Source: Bog-473 sp963838835 (GTDB lineage Bacteria > Actinomycetota > Acidimicrobiia > Acidimicrobiales > RAAP-2). Taken from it: a stretch of 64,000 nucleotides of DNA. A program made the translations under genes and the position numbers. The DNA lies in assembly GCA_963838835.1 (NCBI GenBank), contig CAWITA010000016.1:248001-312000 (forward strand), read 5' to 3'. Below are positions 56,543 through 64,000 of the stretch, in pieces. The stretch's first letter is position 1; every line of letters starts with the position of its first letter. Under the pieces are notes generated by a model, which was not told the DNA's origin, made no database searches, and saw only the letters and a list, made by a program, of their open reading frames with translations.

Positions 56543-57852
56543 CAGGCGAAGCCCTCGAAGCAGTCCAGCATCTCCAGTTCCGGCCCGAGTCGACCGTCGA
56601 GGTCGATGATCCGCGATGGAGGTGATTTCAGCAAGGCGCCGATGACCTTTTCGGTCGAATGGGAGACGATCGCAATGTCCGCACCGGCAATCGCTTCTTC
56701 GGGTCCGTCGGTCAGGATGCGTTTGAGGTGCGGAAGCCTGGATTCCACGTATTGGCGGTTGGCACCGACGAGTGACGAGGGGTTGAGGACTGGGTCATAA
56801 ATGCGGAGCTCGTAACCCTTGCCTAACAGCGTTTCCGCCAGATCGACGTATGGGCTTTCACGGAGATCGTCGCTGCCGGGCTTGAAACTCAGCCCGAGCA
56901 GGGCGACTCGATGACCCCTTCCGGCAACGACACGGTCGATGGCCTCATCGATCGACAGCCGGTTGCTCGCCAGTGCGCCCGAGAGGAGCGGTATGTCGAT
57001 GCTCTCGGTGCGCGCCAGATAGAGAAGAGAGCGTAAGTCCTTTGGAAGGCATGATCCCCCAAAGGCGAATCCTGGTCGCAAGTACTTGGGCGAGATGTTG
57101 AGCAGGGTGTCCTCGCAAAAGAGTCCCATGACTTCCCTGCTGTCGACTCCCAGGCGACTGAAGATTCGTCCAAGTTCGTTGGCAAAGGAGATCTTGGTGG
57201 CATGGAAGGCGTTGCATGCGTACTTGAGGGCCTCGGCGGTGCGCGGGTGTACCACTCGAAGCGGAGAGTCGAGAAAGGAGAAGAGACGCGAGATCGCATC
57301 GATGGCCCGCAGGTCCGAGGCGCCGATCACCGTGAAAGGAGGCGAGTAGAAGTCGGCTATCCCCGTACCTTCCCGGAGAAACTCGGGACACATCGCGACA
57401 GCAACATCTGGCCCCGAAGCGAAGGCGTCCCGCAGTATGGCGGTGACATCCTCGACCGTACCCGGTGGAACCGTGCTGCGTATCACGACGGTATGAAACG
57501 CCGACACCGGCAGCGACTCCGTGAGCGGCTGAACGAGATCCTCCACCACACGATAGATGTAGGTGAGATTGGTTTCGCCGCTCGTGCTGGACGGAGTGCC
57601 AACGCACAAGAGTGAGACGTCGGCATTCTCCAGTGCATCCTGGGGCCGCACGGTGGCGTGAAGTGTCCCGGCTGAGACCGATTGTTTAACCAGAGAGTGA
57701 AGACCCGGTTCGAGGACCGGACTATGGCCGGCCGAGACGGCATCAACCTTCAGTTCGTCTGGATCGACACCCCAGACATCGTGACCATTGGCAGCGAGGC
57801 AGGTCGCGGTGACGGTGCCGACATAGCCGAGTCCGAAGACGGCGACTTTCAT
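56539..57852 (-). CDS. algD: GDP-mannose 6-dehydrogenase (AlgD-type)
   Basis: A 437-residue UDP-glucose/GDP-mannose dehydrogenase. It has the NAD motif VAVFGLGYVGTVTATCLAAN, then LCVGTPSSTSGETNLTYIYR, AMCPEFLREGTGIADF and NISPKYLRPGFAFGGSCLPK. The nucleophile is Cys268, the same number as in Pseudomonas AlgD, and the NISPKYLRPGFAFGG wording is AlgD-like rather than Ugd-like. ATG 57852 is chosen because homology begins at MKVAVFGLG; the frame is open upstream with a basic stretch. It makes GDP-mannuronate (or another uronate), feeding the glycosyltransferase and AsnB steps. Confidence 0.88.
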   Translation of the reverse strand: MKVAVFGLGYVGTVTATCLAANGHDVWGVDPDELKVDAVSAGHSPVLEPGLHSLVKQSVSAGTLHATVRPQDALENADVSLLCVGTPSSTSGETNLTYIYRVVEDLVQPLTESLPVSAFHTVVIRSTVPPGTVEDVTAILRDAFASGPDVAVAMCPEFLREGTGIADFYSPPFTVIGASDLRAIDAISRLFSFLDSPLRVVHPRTAEALKYACNAFHATKISFANELGRIFSRLGVDSREVMGLFCEDTLLNISPKYLRPGFAFGGSCLPKDLRSLLYLARTESIDIPLLSGALASNRLSIDEAIDRVVAGRGHRVALLGLSFKPGSDDLRESPYVDLAETLLGKGYELRIYDPVLNPSSLVGANRQYVESRLPHLKRILTDGPEEAIAGADIAIVSHSTEKVIGALLKSPPSRIIDLDGRLGPELEMLDCFEGFAW

Positions 57853-58032
57853 GTCGTCATGGGGTACGGTGCGGTCGACAACCCGCGGCACGGTGGCGCC
57901 ATACCTCAGACGAGCGATGAGTTCTCCAGGAGATACACGCAAACGGACCTTGATCCGACGGCGTTTCTTCGCCTTTGACCCCTCCCTCTGGGTGAACCAT
58001 CGCAAGCGCAGCCGGCATCGTCATCGACGATA

Positions 58033-58116
58033 TGAGGATCAGACGACGCTGGGTTAGGGCTGAGAATCAGGCGACGCTGAGTTACGGCTGAGGATTAGGC
58101 GACGCCTGGGCGTGGG
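58033..58116 (-). repeat. Three tandem 28-bp units at the end of a regulator gene
   Basis: Units at 58033-58060, 58061-58088 and 58089-58116 follow each other without gap. Each begins TGAGRATYAGRCGACGC and is 28 bases long with a few differences. The third unit contains the stop codon of the LuxR regulator (58095-58097) and the others follow it, so the repeat has duplicated the 3' end of the gene; in the regulator's direction each unit carries an in-frame-like stop triplet. It may be a terminator-region expansion or a variable-number repeat. Confidence 0.8.
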
Positions 58117-58841
58117 CTCGACTCTCGTACCAGCGGGCTGGGCGAGTTCACTGCGGAGGTGTCGCGTGACCATCCGGCACGTCGTGCCTTTGCGACCGCG
58201 GCTAGCTGGGAGTTCACGCCGAGCTTGTGGAGTATCGCCTTGATCTGTGAGCGAATGGTCGAGATCGAAACGAATGCCGCGTTTGCGATCTCCTCCGCGC
58301 AACGGCCCTCCATAAGCTCGGCCAAAACGACCTGTTCACGTTCAGTCAGGATGTCGAAGAGATGCAGTCGTGACCCCTGCTGCGGATCGGTGGCACGCAT
58401 GGGCGCCAATGCGCCGGATGACTTTCGAGTGTTCTGCGGTAGGGAACCCGATTGGAGGAGGCGATTGATCGTTCGGATTAGTTGATCGAACGGCTCGCTC
58501 CTGTCGACGAGTGCTGAAGTGCCAGCCTTCAACCAGGCCTTTAACCGGTCACCGTCGCCGGCCCCATCAATGACACAAACCGGGAGGTCCACTCGACGCA
58601 GTTGGTCGATCAGGGCGAACCCGGAGGTGACGTCGAGGAATCGGATATCGATGAGCACCAGATTCGGCCGCCATTCGACCCCATGTTCAATCTCCGGCTC
58701 CCGCGGCACGACGTGCTTCGCGGCGAAGCCGGAAGCCTCCAGGGCTTCGGCCAGGGCACCGGCCAACAGATCGCTGCCGATCACCAGGACCCGAGCGGGG
58801 GTTCCTAAGGGCTCGGGTCGTCGCTGAACCACCATGCTCAT
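58095..58841 (-). CDS. LuxR-type regulator with degenerate receiver
   Basis: A ~248-residue NarL-like protein. The receiver-like part (ARVLVIGSDLLAGALAEALE, then NLVLIDIRFLDVTSG) lacks the acidic pair (Gly-Ser) and the conserved Lys (SALVDRSEP), while one Asp remains. The HTH is intact: LTEREQVVLAELMEGRCAEE, then ISTIRSQIKAILHKLGVNSQ. It is therefore probably phosphorylation-independent. ATG 58841 is chosen as start. It lies alone, upstream of the AlgD operon and the repeat at 58033, and shares the atypical-receiver design with the regulator at 39940. Confidence 0.8.
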   Translation of the reverse strand: MSMVVQRRPEPLGTPARVLVIGSDLLAGALAEALEASGFAAKHVVPREPEIEHGVEWRPNLVLIDIRFLDVTSGFALIDQLRRVDLPVCVIDGAGDGDRLKAWLKAGTSALVDRSEPFDQLIRTINRLLQSGSLPQNTRKSSGALAPMRATDPQQGSRLHLFDILTEREQVVLAELMEGRCAEEIANAAFVSISTIRSQIKAILHKLGVNSQLAAVAKARRAGWSRDTSAVNSPSPLVRESSPRPGVA

Positions 58842-59368
58842 GACTTCTGCCCGGCTCTGGCGCTTCTGGCGTTCGTGCTTCGGTGGATGTTCGAGGCGGG
58901 TGGCTGAAACCAATCAGTGCCGCTGTTGGCGCGACGAGCCGTGAAATCCGTCGACTCGTCGAAGCTTGTTTGCGACGACTTCGAAACCATGCTCGTCCCT
59001 GGAGTACCGCCATCGGCCTACCGCCTGTTACACGCGGGGCCGTCGGTTTCGCCCTCGCTCTCTATGGACCACGGCGACCAACTCGCTCCATAGTTCTTCG
59101 CGCCGACCCGCACCGCGGATGATATCGGGAACCCCTACGTAGGGTCAATCCGTGTTTGGACAAATGGGCCTCCCGCGAAGGGTGAAACAGCCCCTTCGTC
59201 AAGAGCGACGTGCCGAAAAGAAGACGGTCAGCCAACGCCGAAATGGGACCAGGTGCGCGGTCCCCCTTGGCATGGTCGGCCAGTTGTCGATTTGTTGTTG
59301 TCGTTCTCAGTTTCCCTTGAGCGACCGTGTCTAGAAACTGTCATTTGGTCCTATTTGTGGGGGTTTTG

Positions 59369-59407
59369 TTGTTGATTTGTTGCTGATTTGTTGTTGATTT
59401 GTTGTTG
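59369..59407. repeat. 11-bp tandem repeat TTGTTGATTTG
   Basis: TTGTTGATTTG at 59369-59379, TTGCTGATTTG at 59380-59390, TTGTTGATTTG at 59391-59401, then a half unit TTGTTG. It is GT-rich on this strand and stands out sharply from the GC-rich surroundings. It might mark a transcription terminator region, a binding site array or slipped-strand expansion. Confidence 0.8.
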
Positions 59408-59450
59408 TACGGCGGGGGTTTGGCCTCGATCAAGCTGTTGTCCAAATTGT

Positions 59451-59495
59451 GCTCTTGCGACTTTTGCTCTCGTGATTTCTGTTCTCGCGATGACT
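59451..59495. repeat. Degenerate 15-bp triple repeat
   Basis: GCTCTTGCGACTTTT (59451-59465), GCTCTCGTGATTTCT (59466-59480) and GTTCTCGCGATGACT (59481-59495) are three adjacent 15-base units with a common GYTCTYGYGA core. It follows the 11-bp repeat by 43 bases. Confidence 0.65.
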
Positions 59496-59556
59496 TGATC
59501 GCGAGCGATGAGATCCGTGCCAGCCGGGCGCTAGTCGATACCGGGTGCTACCACGC

Positions 59557-59976
59557 TCAAGCGTGTCTCGAAGTGGGTGTGTCTGGATCTTCCGAACCCT
59601 TGGGAAGCACGTGAAAGCAAACGTGACCCTGCGAAGCCGGAGGGCCGGTCATCACGACCACCCTTGTCACTGATCCGGGATTCGCCTCGAGAACCCATTG
59701 TGTCGCACGTCGGAGAGCTGCGAGAACGTGCGCACGGGGAAGGTCGGACAGCTCCTCAAGTCCGCCGATGTGCTGGAGAGGCACGACCACCAAACCATCG
59801 AGTTCAGGCCCGCTCATCACGACCACGTCATCGTCGACATCCACGGCAACGTGGGCGGCAGTTGCATTTTGCGTACCGCGGCCAGCTACCAACTGCGCCA
59901 TTGCGCAAGACTGGCATTCCCCGGCAAGCGTGGCGCCCTCGCGGGGAGCTCGCGGCAAACCCTGGCCTTGATCCAC
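59557..59976 (-). CDS. HIT-like protein with altered histidine triad
   Basis: A 139-residue protein from GTG 59976 with GAGGGGG about 8 bases upstream. The layout resembles HIT hydrolases: ECQSCAMAQL (CxxC), VVMSGPELDGLVVVPLQHIG, then GLEELSDLPRAHVLAALRRA, and a C-terminal GHVCFHVLPKG where HIT proteins have the HxHxH triad. Here only two His remain (GHVCFH), so nucleotide hydrolysis is doubtful. The divergent neighbour at 60316 is a sugar transferase. Confidence 0.55.
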   Translation of the reverse strand: MDQGQGLPRAPREGATLAGECQSCAMAQLVAGRGTQNATAAHVAVDVDDDVVVMSGPELDGLVVVPLQHIGGLEELSDLPRAHVLAALRRATQWVLEANPGSVTRVVVMTGPPASQGHVCFHVLPKGSEDPDTPTSRHA

Positions 59977-60315
59977 GTCGTGCCCCCTCTACCAATCGAT
60001 CCTGACAGCTCGCACCTAAGGGTGACAAGAGTCGGCCTTCGCCGTAACAATACCGCAACCTTGGCAGAGGTTTTGTGAGTTGCGACGAAGACGTCAGGGC
60101 GCACAGCACCACGTATCAGGAGCGGAGCATTGCCGCTCGGTAGGGGGTACGCAACGGGAAACGATCATTTCCTGACGGCGAACGGCTTCCTGACGTCTGG
60201 ATCACTATGCCAAATCGCCGGTTCGGCGAGCCCAGAGCCCAGCACGCTGTAAGCGACGTTTCCGTCGAACTGGTCTTGAGAAGAACAGAAGAACAAACAG
60301 AAGAACAACAGGCGT
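59977..60315. other. Divergent intergenic leader
   Basis: About 340 bases between the HIT-like gene and the sugar transferase gene. It contains two copies of TTCCTGACG about 20 bases apart (near 60167 and 60187) and the AGAAGAAC repeats at 60279-60306. No gene is apparent. Confidence 0.4.
60279..60306 (+). repeat. Three AGAAGAAC units in the leader of the sugar transferase gene
   Basis: AGAAGAAC occurs at 60279-60286, 60287-60294 and, after AAAC, at 60299-60306, ending 9 bases before ATG 60316. This purine-rich, low-structure leader replaces a clear Shine-Dalgarno site and could act as a translational enhancer or regulator binding site. Confidence 0.6.
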
Positions 60316-61950
60316 ATGGAAAGGAATAGCGCAATCCGACATGTCGGCTCGGGGATTGTTGCTGCGGTGTCACCAGACCTGAGCACCGGCTGGCCAGCCC
60401 CCTCCGCCGCGGGGGCCTTGACGCGCCTCCCCAATCGGCCACTGGAAGAGGTGGCAAAGGCAGACCTCCCTACGGTGCTGCCCGATGTCCCTCAGGTCGG
60501 GCTAGATACCCCCGTCCAACCGGAGCTCGCTCCAAGGGGGAGCAGCGGCCTGAGACTTCGTCTATTGATCGCGGATGTCGTTGCCGCAGCCGGTACGTGG
60601 CTCATCTTGGGCACCATCAACATGCCCGCCACCGCAGCGGGTCGGCTGTGGCCCGCGGCGTTTATGGCCACCGGCGTAACGCTGGTCGCGATGTACCTTC
60701 TCGGGCTGTACCGATCGCGGCTGTGTGTGCAGCGCGGACAGGAAACGGTTCGTATCGTTGTCGCTGTCGTCGCGGGCGCAGTCACACTCGAGTTTTTCCG
60801 AGGAGACGGGAACCGTAGCTACCTCGCTGCGATCATCGCTGCCGGGTCCTGCGTTCTGGCCCTAGTGACCCTACGCTGGATGTTTCGCCATTGGCTACGG
60901 GCGCAGCGGGCACAGGGACGCTATCGCCGAGGGCTCGTCATGATCGGAACCAACGATGATGCTGTCGCGATCTGCACCATGCTGCGCTCGCAACCCGAGC
61001 TCGGATACGAGGTGCGGGGGATCATCGGCTTGGCACCGCGCGGTTCGGATTGGACGCACCTACCGACCGGGTGCTCTCTCGGCGATCTCCCTGAGATCGC
61101 AAGACAGACTGACGCCACTGGCGTCCTTCTGGTGGCTAACGCGGTGTCAGCGGCCGAAATTCATCATGTGATCGAGGTTTGTGCGGAAAACGGCCTGCAC
61201 GTGCAGGTTTGGCCGGGCTTCCGGGGATTGGGAACTCGGCGGGTCCGTTGCTATCCAATGAGTGGGGAGACATTCCTTTATGTCGAACCGGCGCGACCTC
61301 CGGCGTGGCAATTCCCAGCCAAACGAGCGGTCGACCTGGTCGGAGCAGCGTTTGGCTTGCTGATCACCGCACCGGTTTTACTGCTGGCTTGGATTGCCGT
61401 CAGGCTCGAAGACGGCGGCCCAGGGCTCTACCGACAGGTGAGAGTCGGGTTGAACGAACAACCCTTCGTGGTCTACAAGCTGCGAAGTATGGCACTCGAC
61501 GCCGACCTCGGCGTCGATCCGGCGGTGAAGAACGAACGCATTGATGGCCCACTCTTCAAAGCGACCGACGATCCACGAGTTACCAAAGTCGGCGCCGTCG
61601 TACGTGCATTGAGCATTGACGAGCTCCCCCAGTTGTTCAACGTTCTCAACGGGACGATGAGCCTGGTGGGACCCCGTCCCGCCCTTCCCCAGGAGGTCGC
61701 CGCGTTCGACCGCGATTTCTTACGTCGACACGGCGTTAGACCAGGCATAACCGGGCTTTGGCAGCTCGAGGCACGAGACAACCCGTCGTTTCACGCTTAT
61801 CGGAGGCTCGACCTGTTGTACGTCGACAACTGGTCGATCGGACTCGACCTCTATATCCTCTTGGCCACCGTGCCGATGGTGATCGCTCGGGCCGTGAGTG
61901 TTTGCACGCCGCGACGAAAGTTGCGAGAGGCAACATCAGAGGCTCAGTAA
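60316..61950 (+). CDS. Undecaprenyl-phosphate sugar phosphotransferase (initiating glycosyltransferase)
   Basis: A 544-residue polyprenyl glycosylphosphotransferase. The order is a ~75-residue N-terminal extension, four membrane segments (LLIADVVAAAGTWLILGTIN onward), a CoA-binding-like Rossmann part (GRYRRGLVMIGTNDDAVAIC), a fifth membrane segment (AAFGLLITAPVLLLAWIAVR), then the catalytic Bac_transf domain with VRLEDGGPGLYRQVRVGLNE, FVVYKLRSM, VGAVVRALSIDELPQLFNVL and GTMSLVGPRPALPQEVAAFD, and RPGITGLWQLEARDNPSF. It moves a sugar-1-phosphate onto undecaprenyl phosphate, starting repeat-unit synthesis. Confidence 0.93.
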   Translation: MERNSAIRHVGSGIVAAVSPDLSTGWPAPSAAGALTRLPNRPLEEVAKADLPTVLPDVPQVGLDTPVQPELAPRGSSGLRLRLLIADVVAAAGTWLILGTINMPATAAGRLWPAAFMATGVTLVAMYLLGLYRSRLCVQRGQETVRIVVAVVAGAVTLEFFRGDGNRSYLAAIIAAGSCVLALVTLRWMFRHWLRAQRAQGRYRRGLVMIGTNDDAVAICTMLRSQPELGYEVRGIIGLAPRGSDWTHLPTGCSLGDLPEIARQTDATGVLLVANAVSAAEIHHVIEVCAENGLHVQVWPGFRGLGTRRVRCYPMSGETFLYVEPARPPAWQFPAKRAVDLVGAAFGLLITAPVLLLAWIAVRLEDGGPGLYRQVRVGLNEQPFVVYKLRSMALDADLGVDPAVKNERIDGPLFKATDDPRVTKVGAVVRALSIDELPQLFNVLNGTMSLVGPRPALPQEVAAFDRDFLRRHGVRPGITGLWQLEARDNPSFHAYRRLDLLYVDNWSIGLDLYILLATVPMVIARAVSVCTPRRKLREATSEAQ

Positions 61951-62322
61951 GCACCCATCTCCATTCAGCCGGGGAAGGTCGGCCGCACGAGGCGGTTGTG
62001 CTGGCAACGCAGCGGCTCGCTCTCCGACACGTGGCTGTTCGGTCACGGCACGCGACGGGATTCGGCACCGAAAACCTGTCCGCCAATGAGTACGGAGCGG
62101 CGGTGGAAAGAGGGCCCAAGAGTGGCGGGGAGTGGGACAGTGGGCCCATAAGAGTCGTCGTCGCTCCCAAGGACGGACCATCATTCCCCAATAAAGGGGA
62201 TGACGGGTCCCAATTTATTCGGGACGATGGGTGTGACGCACAACCGTTCGGGTTTGATTGCCGGTCGGTTGAGGGCTGCTGCAAGATCAAGAGATCCCAG
62301 GCGAAGGGATCAGGAGGTTCTT
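61951..62322. promoter_or_regulatory. Hairpin-rich leader upstream of the ECF sigma gene
   Basis: A 370-base gap. GTCCC (62206-62210) and GGGAC (62220-62224) are inverted around an AT-rich 9-base loop. A second stem-loop, ATTCCCC-AATAAA-GGGGAT, lies just before it, and GGGCCC cores recur near 62120 and 62150. These may be a terminator of the sugar transferase gene or operator sites for the sigma gene. No gene is seen in the gap. Confidence 0.45.
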
Positions 62323-63133
62323 GTGCCGATCAATCAAATGGTAGGAGACCCGCCGCAGGGTCCACGGGAATCTGCGGTGAGACCATCAACCGGGAACGAT
62401 CTCGTTCAGGTTGTGGCACAGGCTCGCGCCGGAACCAACGAAGCCTGGGAGACTCTCATTGAACGCTTTGGCGGACTGGTGGCGGCAATCGCCAGACGGT
62501 GTCGATTGAGTGATGCCGATGTTGCAGAAGTGTGTCAAACGACATGGATGCGTCTCGTGGAGAACCTGGACCGCATCGAGCAGCCGGAACGCCTCGGAGC
62601 ATGGCTGGCGACTACCTCGCGGCGCGAGAGCATAAGGATCGCCAGCCGACACGCGGCCATCTCCGCGACCGAAGCGGTGTCACTCATGGCTGATGACGAG
62701 GCCGATCCTCTCGACGCCGCCATCTTGAGGGAGGAGCAGGTCGAGAGCGATACGAATGGCCGCCGAACGACTGTCGCCGCGTTGTCAGCGTCTCCTTGGC
62801 TTGTTGATGGGCGATGACGATCTCCCGTACAAGGTGATCGCAGAGCAGTTGAGGATGCCGATCGGGAGCATCGGACCAACCAGGGGGCGCTGTCTCGAAC
62901 ACCTCAGCCAGATATTGGCCGAGGTGCAGGCTCGAGTTCAAGCTGCCGGTTCACGAGTTAGCGCACGCGTCTCGTACGAGCCGGGACAACGCTGTGACCA
63001 CGCTCCGTTCAAGCGCGCAGTGCCTCGGCATCCACCCATCGGCCACCAGAGTCTTCGACCTCGGGAAAGGCTCTACGGACCTCGGTCAACAGGTCCGGTA
63101 CGAACAGGAGCACGAGGTGCGGAGGATGCATGA
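62323..63133 (+). CDS. ECF-type RNA polymerase sigma factor (frameshifted)
   Basis: GTG 62323 follows AGGAGG by 5 bases. Region 2 (QVVAQARAGTNEAWETLIER, then VCQTTWMRLVENLDRIEQPE and LGAWLATTSRRESIRIASRH) and region 4 (MAAERLSPRCQRLLGLLM, then DDDLPYKVIAEQLRMPIGSI) are in different frames, joined if one base near 62752 (AGCGATA) is removed. No anti-sigma gene is beside it. The 3' end is uncertain: the frame runs to 63133, but the last ~125 bases overlap the methyltransferase antisense, and the real stop may be near 63000. Confidence 0.78.
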
Positions 63134-64000
63134 TCGAGCTCTGCCGGGCTGACGATGGGAATGTCCGTCCCCGGCATGCGGAGCCCGTGTTTGGACGCTG
63201 ACGTGTCAACGATCGCAGGCAAGAGTCGTCGATCCACTCCGGCTCGACACAGAAGCGCGACCGCACGCGACGCGGCGCCGTAGCCCAGCACATTCCTTCC
63301 CGCGGTTCGCTGAGCGATGAGCCAGTCCCGAAGCCCTTGGGCATGGGCTTCAGCGTGACCCTGCAGGCGCCCGACTGCGACAGGGTCGCGTACGCCCAGC
63401 CGGGCGTCATCCGACAGGAGCTCCTTCACGGAGCTGTCGGGTGTGACGCGTGGACCCGAAGCTCTCGGCTGGCAGCCAGGAGCACTGTGCCGCCGTAGAG
63501 GTCGAACCGCCACGCCGCCCTGGTGTCGAAGCCCTTGGCACTCCAGCATGCCGACCAGAGCGCTGGTCGAGTAGTACGCGAAGTGCCCGTGCCGGAGAGC
63601 GTTCCACTGACCCAGACGGATGATCGTGTCCAGCGAATGGTACTGCAGCAAGAGGACGCCCCCGGGGGCCACCCGAGCCACCCGCTGCGCCAGGGCCGTC
63701 GGACTGATCCGCGTCGTGCATCATGCCGAAAGAGTCGATGACCAGATCGGCCGACCCACCGTCGGCCACCGGTGCGAGACCCCGGTCGGCCAACAGGCCC
63801 AGCCAGGAGCCACCGTGGGGACTGCCGAACTCGGCTACCCGCCTTCGGCCGGAGAGCCATCCCGCTGCTGCGAGGCGTTCAACGGCGTCGACGGCCTGTG
63901 CGACCAGCGCCGCGGGCTCGGTGCCGAGCGGCTCTTCGGCCACGGTGGGTTCGCCGACCAGCTGCGTCAGGCCGCACGATGAGCACAGCCACATCTGCAG
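63009..64000 (-). CDS. Sugar C-methyltransferase (partial, frameshifted)
   Basis: Open at the window edge; the start is outside. The visible N-terminus carries a CSSCGL zinc pair (Methyltransf_13 type), then SAM-fold pieces RRVAEFGSPHGGSWLGLLAD, DLVIDSFGMMHDAD and VARVAPGGVLLLQYHSLDT. The C-terminal Methyltransf_14 part is VLGYGAASRAVALLCRAGVD, then IVDTSASKHGLRMPGTDIPI and PHLVLLFVPDLLTEVRRAFP to TGA 63009. This is the architecture of NDP-hexose C-methyltransferases (TylCIII/NovU type). At least three one-base shifts. Confidence 0.78.

Larger units (their letters stand above)
58842..59556. other. Intergenic region with low-GC simple repeats
   Basis: About 715 bases. Part of it, roughly 59330-59500, is clearly poorer in GC than the rest of the window and holds two simple tandem repeats listed separately (59369 and 59451). 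I see no credible gene; a 71-codon frame at 59399 only reads the repeat as Cys-Ser-Arg-Asp-Phe. Confidence 0.5.

Noticed and set aside
58033..59495. Tandem repeats as a CRISPR array
   Set aside because: Units abut without unique spacers, there are no cas genes, and the unit lengths (28, 11 and 15) reflect simple tandem duplication.

Overview
The window is high-GC DNA from an actinobacterium (Actinomycetota). The best markers are the fhaA-fhaB-pstP-pknB signalling cluster next to crgA, the Thr-rich extracellular tails on PstP and PknB, a DevR/DevS (DosR/DosS) type two-component system beside a wax-ester/triacylglycerol synthase, and strong AGGAGG-type ribosome binding sites. An uncultured Acidimicrobiia-like lineage is my best guess, but that is inference. 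The sequence carries many single-base frameshifts, mostly extra bases, in genes that should be intact. They cluster at about 20-24.6 kb, 35.5-43.8 kb and 62.7-64 kb. I annotate such genes as one CDS across the shift and treat the shifts as probable sequencing or assembly error.

Region 1 (1-19 kb): the tail of a GGDEF protein, a small membrane protein, then a dormancy-type block. This block has a small unknown gene behind two direct repeats resembling DosR boxes, devR, devS and a WS/DGAT acyltransferase, and is followed by an MFS transporter with a large extracytoplasmic loop. After it come accessory genes: an orphan ABC substrate-binding protein, a YtxH/Rho-N-like protein, an ArsB/NhaD-type permease, a secreted TIG-repeat protein, a SnoaL-like protein, an alpha/beta hydrolase, a transposase remnant, a second orphan substrate-binding protein, and an SCP2-PhyH dioxygenase fusion.

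Region 2 (19.5-25.5 kb): tRNA-Leu(CAG), then fhaA, fhaB, pstP and pknB (four PASTA domains), a trpG/pabA amidotransferase on the other strand, and crgA. This is the conserved cell-division/cell-wall signalling locus, but without the ftsW/rodA and penicillin-binding protein genes usually found inside it.

Region 3 (25.7-35.4 kb): acyl-CoA and small-molecule metabolism, with a thiolase, thioesterase, ComF-like phosphoribosyltransferase, two SDRs, pirin, aldo/keto reductase, ASCH-domain protein, CaiB-type CoA-transferase, carboxymuconolactone-decarboxylase-like protein and an epimerase.

Region 4 (35.5-64 kb): a large exopolysaccharide/glycan locus. One minus-strand operon holds an atypical LuxR-type regulator, two tandem Wzz-like proteins and an O-antigen ligase/polymerase. 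A Wzx-like flippase follows on the plus strand. A tightly overlapping minus-strand operon, gmhB-gmhA-GT4-epimerase-hddC-hddA, encodes a complete GDP-D-glycero-D-manno-heptose pathway. A further minus-strand operon encodes an AlgD-type GDP-mannose dehydrogenase, GT4, AsnB-like amidotransferase, bi-domain oxidoreductase and heparinase II/III. A second atypical LuxR regulator, a polyprenyl-phosphate sugar transferase that starts the repeat unit, a lone ECF sigma factor and a sugar C-methyltransferase cut by the window end complete it. Together they suggest a heptose- and uronic-acid (possibly uronamide)-containing surface polysaccharide.
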